Positions 7,665-17,178 of a stretch of 64,000 nt of DNA are shown here, one piece after another. The stretch is taken from contig NZ_JAQQFV010000003.1 in assembly GCF_029675105.1 (NCBI RefSeq), forward strand, positions 186,001-250,000, written 5' to 3'. Source of the stretch: Nocardia anocheti. Lineage in GTDB: Bacteria > Actinomycetota > Actinomycetes > Mycobacteriales > Mycobacteriaceae. Below the pieces are notes generated by a model. That model searched no databases, was not told where the DNA came from, and saw only the letters and a program-made list of their open reading frames with translations. Position 1 is the stretch's first letter; each line of letters starts with the position of its first letter. Made by a program: the position numbers and the translations under genes.

Positions 7665-8867
7665 TCAGGGGAGGAGGCTGTCGAGAGTCCGGGCGGCGGA
7701 GTCCGGGAGGTAGGCGGCGCACCGGTCGATGAGGGTGCGGAGGGAACGTGCGGCCTCGGGAGCGAGGGCGGCGTGCTGGAGGACGTCCAGTTCGTTGGCG
7801 ATGGTGAGCACGGCGAAGTCGGTGAGATCGGTGCCGGAGTAGGGCGTGATCTCGCCGGTGAAGCGGTCGGTGATCGGCAGGGCCGATTCGCCGAGGTGTG
7901 GGTATGTGGCGGCGCGGTCGCAGGCGCCGTAGTGGTAGACGAGGGATTCGGCGGACGCGCCGACGGCGGTGCGCAGGCGCGGGCGCTGGTCCAGGGGGAG
8001 TAGTGGGTGCGGATAGCTGTCGGTGCCGTAGGTGGCGTGGGCCAAGGCGGCGAGGCGGGCCCGGGGACTGCCGCCCAGGGCGGTGACCAGATCGCGGACG
8101 CGGCGGAGGTGGTCGAGCAGGTCGCCGCCGGGGTGGTCGATGAGGGCGGCGCCGAGGTCACGCAGCAGCGCCAGGATCGGCCAGGTCGAGGTGGTGTCGG
8201 CGAGGACGCGGGCCAGGGACGCGGGCTGGTCGCGCGCGACGAGGTGACCGGCTCCGGGAACGTGGGCGACGGTGGCGTGGGGAGCCAGGGCGAGCAGGTC
8301 GGCGGCGTCGTCATCGGTGACCGCGGAGCCCTGATCGCCGCGGACCAGCAGGATCGGCAGGTCGAGACCGGCGGTGATCTGCCGTAGTCGCGGCGCCTGG
8401 GTCAGCGTGTCCTCCACGAACTCCCGATAGCGGTCGAGCAAGCCGCCCGCGCCGAGGAAATCACGAACCCGGTCGGGGTCGAGGCCGGGGACGACGTCCA
8501 CCAGCACCAGGCCCGCGACTTTTGCGCGGGTGCGCGGCTCGGCCAGCGCCGCCACGGCGGCGAGCCCACCCAGCGACGCGCCGACGATCACACAGCCGGG
8601 CTCGGCGTCCACCAGCGCGGCGACATCGGCCGCGCACGGCGCGAGCGCGTCCAGGGTGCCGTCGCTGTCACCGTGCCCGCGCTGATCGAACGCCACGCAG
8701 CGCAGCCCGTCCGCGACGAGACGGTCGACGACCGGCCGCCACACCCCACGCCGTTCCCCGCCCGCGTGCAGCAGCAGGATCGTCGGCCCGTCACCGACCT
8801 CCTCGCCCCGCAGAACGGCATCGGGTCGGACGATGTCCCTGGGCCGGAACTCGTTGTGCTCACGCAT
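7665..8867 (-). CDS. alpha/beta-hydrolase fused to a DUF6817-like domain
   Basis: A 400-residue two-domain protein. Residues 1 to about 245 form an alpha/beta-hydrolase: LLLHAGGERRGVW (oxyanion region), FDQRGHGDSDG, nucleophile elbow VGASLGG with Ser98, an acid near LLVRGDQGSAV, and a likely catalytic His in VPGAGHLVA. Residues from about 255 to 395 are a separate domain rich in short polar motifs (HPGGDLLDHLRRVRDLVTA, ATYGTDSY, ESLVYHYGACDRAA) that I recall as DUF6817, normally a stand-alone or differently fused, possibly metal-binding, helical domain. The substrate is unknown. It is transcribed alone toward the DUF4246 gene. Confidence 0.75.
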   Translation of the reverse strand: MREHNEFRPRDIVRPDAVLRGEEVGDGPTILLLHAGGERRGVWRPVVDRLVADGLRCVAFDQRGHGDSDGTLDALAPCAADVAALVDAEPGCVIVGASLGGLAAVAALAEPRTRAKVAGLVLVDVVPGLDPDRVRDFLGAGGLLDRYREFVEDTLTQAPRLRQITAGLDLPILLVRGDQGSAVTDDDAADLLALAPHATVAHVPGAGHLVARDQPASLARVLADTTSTWPILALLRDLGAALIDHPGGDLLDHLRRVRDLVTALGGSPRARLAALAHATYGTDSYPHPLLPLDQRPRLRTAVGASAESLVYHYGACDRAATYPHLGESALPITDRFTGEITPYSGTDLTDFAVLTIANELDVLQHAALAPEAARSLRTLIDRCAAYLPDSAARTLDSLLP

Positions 8868-8972
8868 GACTCATCCCCCACATCGAGTAGCTCGCCGCCG
8901 AGGCTACCTGGCGCGGCCCACCGGGGACAGGCACGGCAGTGCCCGGAGACGCGAGGTAGGGACCGCGCACGA

Positions 8973-9005
8973 CTCGGGCACGACCATCGACAGGTCGTGC
9001 CCGAG
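8973..9005 (-). terminator. strong terminator after fatty acyl-CoA reductase gene
   Basis: Perfect 13-bp stem CTCGGGCACGACC (8973-8985) and GGTCGTGCCCGAG (8993-9005) with a 7-nt loop. It begins 17 bp downstream of the minus-strand reductase stop codon, and separates that transcript from the hydrolase gene. Confidence 0.8.
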
Positions 9006-9022
9006 CGCGAGGTCCGCGTGGA

Positions 9023-11056
9023 CTACCAGTGCACGCCCGGCAGGATGCGGCTGACGCGAGCCGCGGAGCCCGGCACCACCATGAGCGGGGTGAGCACCGG
9101 TGCCAGCGCGGTGAGCGCGTTGCGGGACGGCTCGGCGGGGGCGGCCGTTTCGACCGGCTCCGCCACGACCGGCGCGACGGCCGGGGTGCCCTTGGCCGCG
9201 TTGGATTCCCCGAACAGGCGGAAGCCGGTGTGCATGATCGTGCGCTTGAGCGACGGCATGAACATCTCCACCGCCTGGGCGAAGGTGCCGACCGGGGTGT
9301 CGATGCGGTCGGGCCGCTCCAGCAGCGCGCGCACCACGATGTCGGCGGCCCGCTCCGGCGCGGGCAACGGCAGCGCCCGGTAGAGATCGGTCGGGGCGAC
9401 CATGGGGGTCCGCACCAGCGGCATCCGGATGGAGGTGAAAGTCACTCCGGCGCCACGGTTCTCGACGGCGGCGATGTCACTGAAGTTGTCCAGGGCCGAC
9501 TTGCTGGCCGCGTAGGCGGCGAAGCGCGGAACCTTGGTCTGCACCGCGATCGAGGAGATATTGACGATGTGACCGAAGTGCCGCTCCCGCATCGAGGGCA
9601 GCAGCGCCAGGATCAGCCGCACCGCCCCGAAGTAGTTCACCGCCATGGTGCGCTCGAAATCGTGCATGCGGTCGACCGAGTTGGCGACCGAACGACGGAT
9701 CGAACGGCCCGCGTTGTTGATCAGGTAGTCGACGTGCCCGTGCTCGGTGAGCACCTGCCGCACCAGCGTGTCCACGCCCGCGGCGTCGGTGATGTCGCAC
9801 GGGTAGGTGAACGCGGTGCCGCCCTCGGCGCGCACGGATTCCGCCGCGGCGGTGAGGTCGTCGACGCCGCGCGCCACCATGAGCACGATCGCGCCCCGCC
9901 GGGCGACCGCCTGCGCGGTGGCCAGCCCGATGCCCGAGGACGCGCCGGTGATCAGCACCGTCCGGCCCGAGAGCGGATGCGCGTGCGGGGCCGGGCGGCC
10001 ACGGTTCGGGTCGAGATTTGCCCGCCAGTACGCCCACAGCTTGTCGGCGTAGGTGCCGAAGGCGGGCACGCTCAGCCCGGGCAGCTGGGCCCGGGTCGAC
10101 TCGGCGACGAACTCGGCGGTGAACCCGACGTGCGGCGCGACCGCCGCCGGAATCCCGGCCTGCTCGAACAGGAAATCGCGCACCGCGTGCGCGCCGGGCA
10201 CGTGCCCGAGCCCGGTGAGCGCGCGGGCGCTGCCGGGCACCGTGCCGATTCCGGCGGGACCACCGGCGGCCGTGGCCAGCGCGCGGTAGATCTCGCCGAA
10301 CGGCTGCGGCTCGGGGTTGACCAGGTGGAAGGTGCGCCCGTCCAGGCCGGGGCGGCGCACCAGCCGGACCATCGCCTCGGCGACGTAGTCCACCGGCACC
10401 ACATTGGTCGCGCCGAGATCGGGCAGCGGCAGCGGCAGTTCGGCGGGCAGCGCCGCCAACGCGGAGATGGCGGAGAAGAAGTAGTAGGGCCCGTCGATCT
10501 TGTCCATCTCGCCGGTGCGCGAATCACCGACCACGATGGCCGGGCGGTACACGCGCCAGGTCAGGTCGTCGGCCTCGCGCACCAGCTTCTCGGCCGCGAA
10601 CTTGGTGCGATGGTACGGCGAGGTGAGGTTCTGGCCGAGATCGAAGTCCTCCTCGAAGAACTTGCCGCGGTGATCGCCCGCGACCGCCACCGAGGACACG
10701 TGGTGCAGCACGGCGCCGAGCTTGCGCGCCAGCGCGATCACCGACCGGGTGCCCGCGACATTGGCCGCGTGCGCGGTCTCCTCGTCGGCGGTCATGTCGT
10801 AGACCGCGCCCAGATGCAGCACGTGGTCGGCCCGCGGGGCGCCGTCGCCGAGGCCCAGATCGGGGGCCGTGAGGTCACCGACCAGCGCGAACACCCGATC
10901 ACTGTCGGGATGCCGCGCGGTCAGCTCGGTGAATTTGGCCAGCGACTCGGCACGCACCAGCACGTGCACGATCGCGGTGGGGTCGGCCGCGAGCAGCCCC
11001 CGCACCACGCGCCGACCCAGAAATCCGGTTCCGCCTGTCACGATGTAGGAAACCAT
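9023..11056 (-). CDS. two-domain fatty acyl-CoA reductase (AcrA1/FcrA type)
   Basis: A 677-residue fusion of two NAD(P)-binding domains. Residues 1 to about 350 are an extended SDR/thioester-reductase-like domain: TGGTGFLG at 7-14, with the active-site Tyr148 and Lys152 in YHRTK. Residues from about 365 to 620 are a classical SDR: TGASSGIG from Thr370, NNAGRS, and catalytic YAASK with Tyr515/Lys519. This layout matches M. tuberculosis Rv3391 (AcrA1) and the Rhodococcus and Marinobacter reductases that convert long-chain acyl-CoA to aldehyde and alcohol for wax ester synthesis. The C-terminal 50 residues are Ala/Pro-rich and may be a flexible tail. It is monocistronic, ending in a strong hairpin. 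Confidence 0.88.
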   Translation of the reverse strand: MVSYIVTGGTGFLGRRVVRGLLAADPTAIVHVLVRAESLAKFTELTARHPDSDRVFALVGDLTAPDLGLGDGAPRADHVLHLGAVYDMTADEETAHAANVAGTRSVIALARKLGAVLHHVSSVAVAGDHRGKFFEEDFDLGQNLTSPYHRTKFAAEKLVREADDLTWRVYRPAIVVGDSRTGEMDKIDGPYYFFSAISALAALPAELPLPLPDLGATNVVPVDYVAEAMVRLVRRPGLDGRTFHLVNPEPQPFGEIYRALATAAGGPAGIGTVPGSARALTGLGHVPGAHAVRDFLFEQAGIPAAVAPHVGFTAEFVAESTRAQLPGLSVPAFGTYADKLWAYWRANLDPNRGRPAPHAHPLSGRTVLITGASSGIGLATAQAVARRGAIVLMVARGVDDLTAAAESVRAEGGTAFTYPCDITDAAGVDTLVRQVLTEHGHVDYLINNAGRSIRRSVANSVDRMHDFERTMAVNYFGAVRLILALLPSMRERHFGHIVNISSIAVQTKVPRFAAYAASKSALDNFSDIAAVENRGAGVTFTSIRMPLVRTPMVAPTDLYRALPLPAPERAADIVVRALLERPDRIDTPVGTFAQAVEMFMPSLKRTIMHTGFRLFGESNAAKGTPAVAPVVAEPVETAAPAEPSRNALTALAPVLTPLMVVPGSAARVSRILPGVHW

Positions 11057-11370
11057 CGCCCCTCCTGAGGTTTTCGAGAACGCCTGTCGCGCAACAGTGA
11101 TCCGGCATGCGGCGGTGGATGCGGAGTCGACGGAGCAAGTCCGGCTGCACGGTGGCGGGAAGTAAGAGAACCGGGCACATCGTCGTCCCGGGTACGCCTA
11201 CCGTACTCGTCAGTAACCTAGCCGGGCAAGCGCGTGGCGGCCGATACCCGTGTGGGGTTTGTCACCCGTTGTCGCAGGTCAAAGGGTGTGTGTGACAGAG
11301 AATTTCAGTAACTCCCGGTTTCGGACAACATGCCGCTACCGGGTCGCGAGGACCCGGCAGCGGCACGGGA
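11057..11370. other. intergenic region upstream of the acyl-CoA reductase gene
   Basis: These 314 bp hold the promoter side of the minus-strand reductase gene and the terminator hairpin of the ABC exporter operon at one end. Distant half-sites TGTCAC (11260-11265) and GTGACA (11292-11297) could be a regulator site, but their 26-nt spacing makes this weak. No coding frame or RNA gene is supported. Confidence 0.4.
11331..11365 (-). terminator. long hairpin ending the TetR-ABC operon
   Basis: TGCCGCT-A-CCGGGTC (11331-11345) pairs with GACCCGG-C-AGCGGCA (11351-11365): 14 pairs with one A/C mismatch and a 5-nt loop. It lies just past the permease stop codon (11371, minus strand). Confidence 0.75.
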
Positions 11371-13002
11371 TCAGCGCAGATCGCGGCGCCGGAAAGCGAG
11401 GACACCCACCGCCAGACCCACTGCGGCGACGGCGAACAGCCACGCGATCGGCGCCAGTTCGAAGGTCCCGCCGGGCAGCTTGGGCGGATGGACGAACGGC
11501 ACCAGATCCAGCATCCACTGCGGCAGCCCGCCGAGCGAGCCGAGCAGGAACAGCACGATCATCGCGCTGAGCACCGCCCAGGCGAGCGCCGCGTACTTCG
11601 GCACCACACCGAACAGCAGCATCGCGACGGCGGTCAGCACCCACACCGCGGGCAACTGCACCGCGACCGCGCCGAGCGCCTGGCCGACCTTGTCGACGAC
11701 ATCGCCCTCGGTGGCACCCCACACCACACCGATCCCCAGCCCCGACACCAGCAGCGCGACGGCCGGTCCCGCCACCGCGAACAGCAGGTGACTCCCGGCG
11801 TAACGCACCCGGCCGACCGCGGTGGCCAGCACCGACTCGGCGCGTCCGGAGTTCTCCTCCTCGGCGAGCCGCAGCACCGACGACACCGAATAGGCGGCCG
11901 CCGCGGCGGCGAGCATAGTGATCGCGTACGCGATGAACGACTTCTCCAGATCCACCGAACCGCCGAGCGAGGTGACCACGTCCTTCAGCGTGCCCGAGTC
12001 GTCGAGCATGCCGCCGATGCTCTGCACCGCGCCGCCGATCAGCAGACCGTAGAGCCCGAAGCCGACCGTCCAGGCCAGCAGCGAGCCGCGCTGCAACCGC
12101 CACGCGAGACCGGTCGGACCGGACAGCGACGCGCTCGCGGTCGCCGGTCCGGCGCGATCGGCCAGCATCCCCGCGCCCAGATCGCGCGTGCGCAGCAGCT
12201 GGTAGGCGAGGACGGTGGCGGCGGTGCCGAGCGCGGCCAGCAGGATCAGCACCCACCACCGCTCCTGGGCGAACGGACGGATCTGCAGACACCAGCCCAG
12301 CGGCGAGAACCACGACAGCACACCGTTGCCCGCGTCGCCCACCGCCCGCACCGCGAACGCCGCGCCGAGCACCGCGAACGCGACACCCCTGGCGATGCGC
12401 GCCCCGCTGCTCACCTGCGCGGCGACGGCGGCGATCGCACCCCAGACGAACCCCGAACCCGCCAGCGCGGCGCCGAAGGCGAGCGAGCCCGCGACGGGCA
12501 GATCGGTGGCCATCAGCGAAGCGGCGCAGGCGATTCCGGCCACCGCCGAGGCGCCGAAGGTGAGCAGGAGCGCGCCGGTGAGCCCGGCGAAACGGCCGAT
12601 GCTGGTGGCGCCGACCAGTTCCGCGCGGCCGGTCTCCTCCTCGACCCGCGTGTGCCGGACGACGGTGAGCACCGCGGCGATGGCGATCAGCGCGTACATC
12701 GCGCCCGCCTTCCAGGTGCCGATCGAGCCCAGCGCGGAGCTGAAGACCGGCCCGTACATGGCGACCAGCGCGGGGCTGGCCGCGGTGGTGGTGGCGAACT
12801 GGTCCAGTTGCTGTTGGGTGCTATAGAGGTCCTTGATCGAGACGATCTGCAACGCGGGCATCAACCCGATCAGCAACGCCCACAGCGGGGCGATCACCCG
12901 GTCACGGCGCAGCGACAGGCGCAGCATCTGCCCGGTGCCCGCGAATTCGCCCGCGCGGGAAGACATTCCGGCGAACGGCGGCCGGGCCGCGAGGGTGGTC
13001 AT
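11371..13002 (-). CDS. ABC-2-type exporter permease
   Basis: A 543-residue polytopic membrane protein made of two similar halves of about six helices each. Examples of membrane segments are [17 protein letters not shown] near 38-54 and [16 protein letters not shown] near 98-113. The two loop motifs [13 protein letters not shown] and [14 protein letters not shown] recur at equivalent places in each half, a feature of actinobacterial ABC exporters annotated as polyketide antibiotic transporters. It pairs with the ATPase gene upstream, whose TGA overlaps this ATG by 4 nt. The substrate is not determined; lipophilic drugs or lipids are the usual candidates. It is the last gene of the operon and is followed by a hairpin. 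Confidence 0.9.
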   Translation of the reverse strand: MTTLAARPPFAGMSSRAGEFAGTGQMLRLSLRRDRVIAPLWALLIGLMPALQIVSIKDLYSTQQQLDQFATTTAASPALVAMYGPVFSSALGSIGTWKAGAMYALIAIAAVLTVVRHTRVEEETGRAELVGATSIGRFAGLTGALLLTFGASAVAGIACAASLMATDLPVAGSLAFGAALAGSGFVWGAIAAVAAQVSSGARIARGVAFAVLGAAFAVRAVGDAGNGVLSWFSPLGWCLQIRPFAQERWWVLILLAALGTAATVLAYQLLRTRDLGAGMLADRAGPATASASLSGPTGLAWRLQRGSLLAWTVGFGLYGLLIGGAVQSIGGMLDDSGTLKDVVTSLGGSVDLEKSFIAYAITMLAAAAAAYSVSSVLRLAEEENSGRAESVLATAVGRVRYAGSHLLFAVAGPAVALLVSGLGIGVVWGATEGDVVDKVGQALGAVAVQLPAVWVLTAVAMLLFGVVPKYAALAWAVLSAMIVLFLLGSLGGLPQWMLDLVPFVHPPKLPGGTFELAPIAWLFAVAAVGLAVGVLAFRRRDLR

Positions 13003-13928
13003 GCGCGCACCGTCGCTTCGGTCGTGTCCTGGTCGACGTGGTAGTGCCGCAGGAACAGGTCTTCGAGGGTGGGTGGCGCGCTGGTCAGGCTGCGGACCCC
13101 GGCGTCGCCGAGGACGCGGATGAGCGCGCCCAGGTGCTCGGCGTCGACCTGGCAGCGCAGGGTGGAGCCGTCGCGTTCGACGTCGTCGACGCCGGGCAGG
13201 GCGGCCACGTCACCGGGATCACCGGAGAGCTCGGCGGTGATGGCCGTACGACTCAGATGCCGCAGCTGATCCAGCGAACCGGATTCGACCGTGCGGCCCG
13301 CCCGGATGATGGTCACCCGGTCGCACAGGTGCTCGACCTCGGACAGGATGTGGCTCGACAACAGCACCGTCGCGCCACGACCCGCCGCCTCGCGCACGCA
13401 GTCCTGGAAGACCTGTTCCATCAACGGGTCGAGCCCGGAGGTCGGTTCGTCGAGGATGAGCAGATCCGCGTTGGCCGAGAACGCCGAGACCAGGGCGACC
13501 TTCTGCCGGTTGCCCTTGGAATAGGCACGGGACTTCTTGGTGGGATCCAGTTCGAAGCGCTCGATCAGCGCCGCCCGGCGCTGCTGATCGATGCCGCCGC
13601 GCATCCGGGCGAGCAGGTCGATCGTCTCGCCGCCCGACAGTGAGGGCCAGAGCGTGACATCGCCGGGGACATAGGCGATCCGGTGGTGCAGGGCGACCGC
13701 GTCGGTCCATGGATCGCGCCCGAACAGGGTCGCCTCGCCACCGCTGGCCCGCAGCACGCCGAGCAGCACGCGGATGGTGGTGGACTTGCCCGCGCCGTTG
13801 GGGCCGAGGAACCCGTGGATCTCGCCGGGCCGGACCGTGAGGTCCAGGCCGTCCAGGGCGGTGAAACGGCCGAACGTCTTGCGCAGGCCCCGGATCTCGA
13901 CGACCGGGTCGGAGGTGGCAGTGGGCAT
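12999..13928 (-). CDS. ABC exporter ATP-binding protein
   Basis: A 309-residue ATPase. Walker A is [11 protein letters not shown] near residues 41-51, Walker B is [13 protein letters not shown], and the H-loop is [14 protein letters not shown]. The signature region reads [12 protein letters not shown], a divergent form of LSGGQ seen in drug-exporter ATPases of the DrrA/CcmA type. The C-terminal about 80 residues form the extension typical of two-gene antibiotic exporters. It starts 3 nt after the TetR stop and overlaps the permease start by 4 nt, so regulator, ATPase and permease form one operon. Confidence 0.93.
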   Translation of the reverse strand: MPTATSDPVVEIRGLRKTFGRFTALDGLDLTVRPGEIHGFLGPNGAGKSTTIRVLLGVLRASGGEATLFGRDPWTDAVALHHRIAYVPGDVTLWPSLSGGETIDLLARMRGGIDQQRRAALIERFELDPTKKSRAYSKGNRQKVALVSAFSANADLLILDEPTSGLDPLMEQVFQDCVREAAGRGATVLLSSHILSEVEHLCDRVTIIRAGRTVESGSLDQLRHLSRTAITAELSGDPGDVAALPGVDDVERDGSTLRCQVDAEHLGALIRVLGDAGVRSLTSAPPTLEDLFLRHYHVDQDTTEATVRA

Positions 13929-13931
13929 CTT

Positions 13932-14555
13932 CTACTCCTCGGTGAGGGTGTCGAACAGTGTCGAATCGGTGAGCATGCCGTGGGTGTAGAGCTCGAGCGC
14001 GGGCATCGTCAGCTCGTCGGACAGATCGCGGATCGCGCTGCGGTAGTCGAGCTTTCCCTCGCGCTGGATACGCATCTGCATGGCCAGGTTCATCGCCCCG
14101 ACGTGGCAGAGCACGATGTAGCGGGCGCGGGCCGCCGGATCGCGACTGGGCTTGATCATGCCTTCCTCGACGGCGGTCCGCAGGTACTGCTCGGCGTCGC
14201 CGATCATGTGCTCGAGCAGTGATTCGGCGAGTGCGCCGCCCGCCTGGAAACTGCGCAGCATGTAGGCGACCAGCGGCGCGTAGACCTCCACCTCGGCCAT
14301 GGCGTTGAGCATGGCGGTGGGTCCGCTGGTACGGATGACGCGCAGCTTCTCGTCCCGGATGATCTCGAGCACCCGGTCGTCGCACGCCGAGCGCAGCCCG
14401 TCCTTGGAACCGAAATGGTGGTTCACCAGCCCGGGAGACACGCCCGCCGCGGCGGCGATGGCCCGGACCCCGACCCCGAATCCCTGTTCGCCGAACAGGT
14501 CGATCGCGGTGTCACGGATGCGGGCTGCCGTACTCAGATCGAGGGTTGAACGCAT
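13932..14555 (-). CDS. TetR-family regulator of the ABC exporter operon
   Basis: About 207 residues. The helix-turn-helix is clear (VRAIAAAAGVSPGLVNHHFGS), followed by a ligand domain. It is the first gene of the exporter operon and faces the acyl-CoA oxidase/dehydrogenase gene across 65 bp containing two 16-bp palindromes, one of which covers its own start. ATG 14555 was chosen; a TTG at 14561 is in frame two codons earlier. Neither has a Shine-Dalgarno sequence, so the mRNA may be leaderless, with the operator sitting on the start site and giving tight autorepression. Confidence 0.9.
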   Translation of the reverse strand: MRSTLDLSTAARIRDTAIDLFGEQGFGVGVRAIAAAAGVSPGLVNHHFGSKDGLRSACDDRVLEIIRDEKLRVIRTSGPTAMLNAMAEVEVYAPLVAYMLRSFQAGGALAESLLEHMIGDAEQYLRTAVEEGMIKPSRDPAARARYIVLCHVGAMNLAMQMRIQREGKLDYRSAIRDLSDELTMPALELYTHGMLTDSTLFDTLTEE

Positions 14556-14581
14556 GTTCAATATGTTAAACGCGCGTTCAA
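14546..14581. promoter_or_regulatory. two tandem TTGAAC-type palindromes, candidate TetR operators
   Basis: Site 1 is TTGAAC-GCAT-GTTCAA (14546-14561), a perfect 6-4-6 palindrome. Site 2 is TTAAAC-GCGC-GTTCAA (14566-14581), the same with one mismatch. Their centres are 20 bp apart, about two helical turns, which suits two repressor dimers on one face. They lie over the TetR start and upstream of the acyl-CoA oxidase/dehydrogenase gene. Confidence 0.75.
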
Positions 14582-14620
14582 TTCCTTGGCAACCCCCCGC
14601 GTCCGGCTAGGGTCGAAGAC

Positions 14621-16555
14621 ATGGCTACCGGCACATCGACGACGGCAGAACACCTCCGCGCGGCACTGGACGGACCGTGGCGCGACATCAGGGAACAGGC
14701 GCGCGTGCAGCTCGCCGACGACAGCTTCACCGGCGATCCGGAACTCGACATCCACGCGGCCAGGGCTCGCGTCCTCGAGCAGATGAAGGCCATCGCCACG
14801 ATGGGGTACCCCGAGCGTGGCTTCCGCTCCGAGAACGGCGGCACCGGCGATCCGGGCGGCGCGGTCACCGGGCTGGAGATGCTGGCCTACACCGACCTGT
14901 CACTGTGGGTGAAATCCGGTGTGCAGTGGGGTCTGTTCGGCGGCGCGGTGGAGAACCTGGGCACCGAACGCCACCGCGACTACATCAAGCGGCTCATCTC
15001 CCTGGACCTGCTCGGCTGCTTCGCGATGACCGAATCCGGTCACGGCAGCGACGTGGCCGACCTGGAGACCACCGCCACCTACGACCCGGCGACCCAGGAA
15101 TTCGTCATCCACAGCCCGACCCCGTCGGCGCGCAAGGACTACATCGGCGGCGCCGCCGTGCACGCGCGGATGGCCGCGGTCTTCGCGCAGCTCATCACCG
15201 AGGGCAAGAAGCAGGGCGTGCACTGCCTGCTGGTGCCGATCCGCGACGAGCTCGGCGCCGACCTGCCCGGCGTGACGACCTACGACGACGGCCTCAAGGG
15301 CGGCCTGCCCGGCGTCGACAACGGCCGCATCGTCTTCGACCAGGTCCGCGTCCCGCGTGAGAACCTGCTCAACCGCTACGCCGATGTTGCCCCGGACGGC
15401 ACCTACAGCTCCGAGATCGAGAACCCCAGCCGCCGCTTCTTCACCACCCTCGGCACGCTGGTGCGCGGTCGTGTCAGCGTCGGCGGCGCGGCGGCGGCGG
15501 GCGCCCGGGTGGCGCTGAGCATCGCCGTGCGCTACGCCCTGGCCCGCAGGCAGTTCGCCGATCCCGACACCGGCGAGGAGACCCTGCTGCTGGACTACCG
15601 CAGCCATCAGCGCAGGCTGCTGCCGCTGGTCGCGAAGTCGTTCGCGCTGGCCTTCGCGCAGAACGATCTGGTGCGCCGGATGGACCTCATCCAGAGCGGA
15701 CACGAGACCGAGCCGGGCGCCCAGCGCGCGCTGGAGAAGCGCGCGGCCGGGTTCAAGGTCGCCCAGACCCGCCACGCGACCCGGGCCATCCAGGAGTGCC
15801 GCGAAGCCTGTGGCGGCGCGGGCTATCTCACCGAGAACCGCCTGGTCACCCTCAAGGCCGACACCGATGTGTTCACCACCTTCGAGGGTGACAATGTCGT
15901 GCTCACCCAGTTGGTCGCCAAGGAACTGCTCACCGCCTACGCCGACGAGGTCCAAGACCTCGATGCCATGGGCTGGGTGCGGTTCGCCGCCACCATGGCC
16001 GGTGACGTGGTGCGCAAGCGCTCCGGGGTGCGTCAGCTCATCCAGACCCTGCGCGACCGCAGCGACGAGACCGTCGACGAGGGCGACCTGTCCAAGCGCT
16101 CGGTGCAACTGCAGCTGTTCGCCGACCGCGAGGACTACCTGCTGCGCACCGCCGCGCACCGGCTGCGCGCCAGGGCCGCCGACACCGGCCCCTTCGAGGC
16201 ATTCAACAACGCCCAGGACCACATCCTGGCGGCCGGTTCGGCGCACATCGACCGGCTCGTGCTCGAGGAGTTCGTCGACGGTATCGCCACCATCGAGGAC
16301 GAGGAGGCCAGGGAACTGGCCGAGACCGTGTGCGATCTCTACGTCTACGCCACGCTCGAGGAGAACCTGGCCTGGTTCATCATGCACCGGTTCATGTCGG
16401 TGGAACGGGCCAAGTCGGTACGTCGCGGCGTGAACGAGCTCGTCGACCGGCTGCGTCCCGACGCGCTCACCCTGGTCGAGGCCATGGGTGTGCCGGAGAC
16501 CATGCTGCGCGCCGAAATGCTGCACGACGCCAGCGTTTTCGACCGAAGCAAGTGA
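14621..16555 (+). CDS. acyl-CoA oxidase/dehydrogenase family protein
   Basis: A 644-residue flavoprotein, longer than ordinary acyl-CoA dehydrogenases (about 390) and with the extended C-terminal region of acyl-CoA oxidases. Motifs include the FAD/substrate loop CFAMTESGHGSDV, a glycine-rich stretch RVSVGGAAAAGARVA, CREACGGAGYLTENR and TFEGDN, whose Glu422 is the expected catalytic base that removes the alpha proton of acyl-CoA. It probably catalyses the first step of beta-oxidation, passing electrons to O2 or a carrier. It is divergent from the TetR-ABC operon and may share its operator. Confidence 0.85.
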   Translation: MATGTSTTAEHLRAALDGPWRDIREQARVQLADDSFTGDPELDIHAARARVLEQMKAIATMGYPERGFRSENGGTGDPGGAVTGLEMLAYTDLSLWVKSGVQWGLFGGAVENLGTERHRDYIKRLISLDLLGCFAMTESGHGSDVADLETTATYDPATQEFVIHSPTPSARKDYIGGAAVHARMAAVFAQLITEGKKQGVHCLLVPIRDELGADLPGVTTYDDGLKGGLPGVDNGRIVFDQVRVPRENLLNRYADVAPDGTYSSEIENPSRRFFTTLGTLVRGRVSVGGAAAAGARVALSIAVRYALARRQFADPDTGEETLLLDYRSHQRRLLPLVAKSFALAFAQNDLVRRMDLIQSGHETEPGAQRALEKRAAGFKVAQTRHATRAIQECREACGGAGYLTENRLVTLKADTDVFTTFEGDNVVLTQLVAKELLTAYADEVQDLDAMGWVRFAATMAGDVVRKRSGVRQLIQTLRDRSDETVDEGDLSKRSVQLQLFADREDYLLRTAAHRLRARAADTGPFEAFNNAQDHILAAGSAHIDRLVLEEFVDGIATIEDEEARELAETVCDLYVYATLEENLAWFIMHRFMSVERAKSVRRGVNELVDRLRPDALTLVEAMGVPETMLRAEMLHDASVFDRSK

Positions 16556-16556
16556 C

Positions 16557-17156
16557 TCAGCGGCGGCCCTGTCGGGCGGACAGGGCCGCCGCGCACCAGC
16601 ATCCGGCGATCGCCAGCGCGGCCGCCGCGGCCGCCCCGCCGAGTACATCGGTGAGATGGTGGTAGCCCAGCTCGATCATCCCCACCGCGCTCGACGCCAT
16701 TGCGAGCAGCGTCAGCATCGCCACCGTGGCGCGCGTTCGCCAGCCGGTCACCAGACAGGCGAACGTCGTCGCGACGGCGACGAGATGGACCGCATGTCCG
16801 CTGGGATAGGCGAGATAGTCGTGTAACTGCCTGTCCCACAGGGGTTTCAGTACCCAGGCGTTCACCGCGACCGCGATGCCCGGCACCACGAGCATCGTCA
16901 CCGCATGCCACCGGCGCCCACGCAGGGCGAACCACGCGCACGCGGCGAGCCACATGCCCACCACCACGGGGGTGTTGCTCGGCGCGACGAGCCAGTGCGC
17001 GGCGCCGGGGGAGAGGGCGTCGGTGACCGGGTCCGCGACGGCGGTGTCGAGTGCGGTGGGGCCGCCGTCGGCGGGGAAGGTCAGCGGGAGAGCGACGGTC
17101 AGGGCGGCGCCCGCGCCGAGCGCGGTCACCCGGGCGGCGGTCGCGCGGTCGATCAC
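16557..17156 (-). CDS. PAP2-superfamily membrane phosphatase
   Basis: A 199-residue membrane protein with five or six hydrophobic helices. The PAP2 active-site motifs are in order: KPLWDRQ, then YPSGH, then GYHHLTDV. The middle PSGH and the last His/Asp give the His nucleophile and its partner. The first motif is slightly reduced from the classic KxxxxxxRP. A lipid phosphate or polyprenyl diphosphate is the likely substrate, cleaved on the outer face of the membrane. Its GTG start lies 22 bp after the NERD-protein stop, so the two are probably cotranscribed. Its 3' end contains a terminator hairpin. Confidence 0.85.
   Translation of the reverse strand: MIDRATAARVTALGAGAALTVALPLTFPADGGPTALDTAVADPVTDALSPGAAHWLVAPSNTPVVVGMWLAACAWFALRGRRWHAVTMLVVPGIAVAVNAWVLKPLWDRQLHDYLAYPSGHAVHLVAVATTFACLVTGWRTRATVAMLTLLAMASSAVGMIELGYHHLTDVLGGAAAAAALAIAGCWCAAALSARQGRR
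16560..16592. terminator. strong bidirectional hairpin inside the 3' end of the PAP2 gene
   Basis: Perfect 14-bp stem GCGGCGGCCCTGTC (16560-16573) and GACAGGGCCGCCGC (16579-16592) with a 5-nt loop. It begins 5 bp after the plus-strand stop (16555) and lies within the last codons of the convergent gene. Confidence 0.75.
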
Positions 17157-17178
17157 CGCCGTGACGATAGCGGGTGGG

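Noticed and set aside
11260..11297. TGTCAC and GTGACA half-sites upstream of the acyl-CoA reductase gene as an operator
   Set aside because: The arms are 26 nt apart with no symmetry between them.
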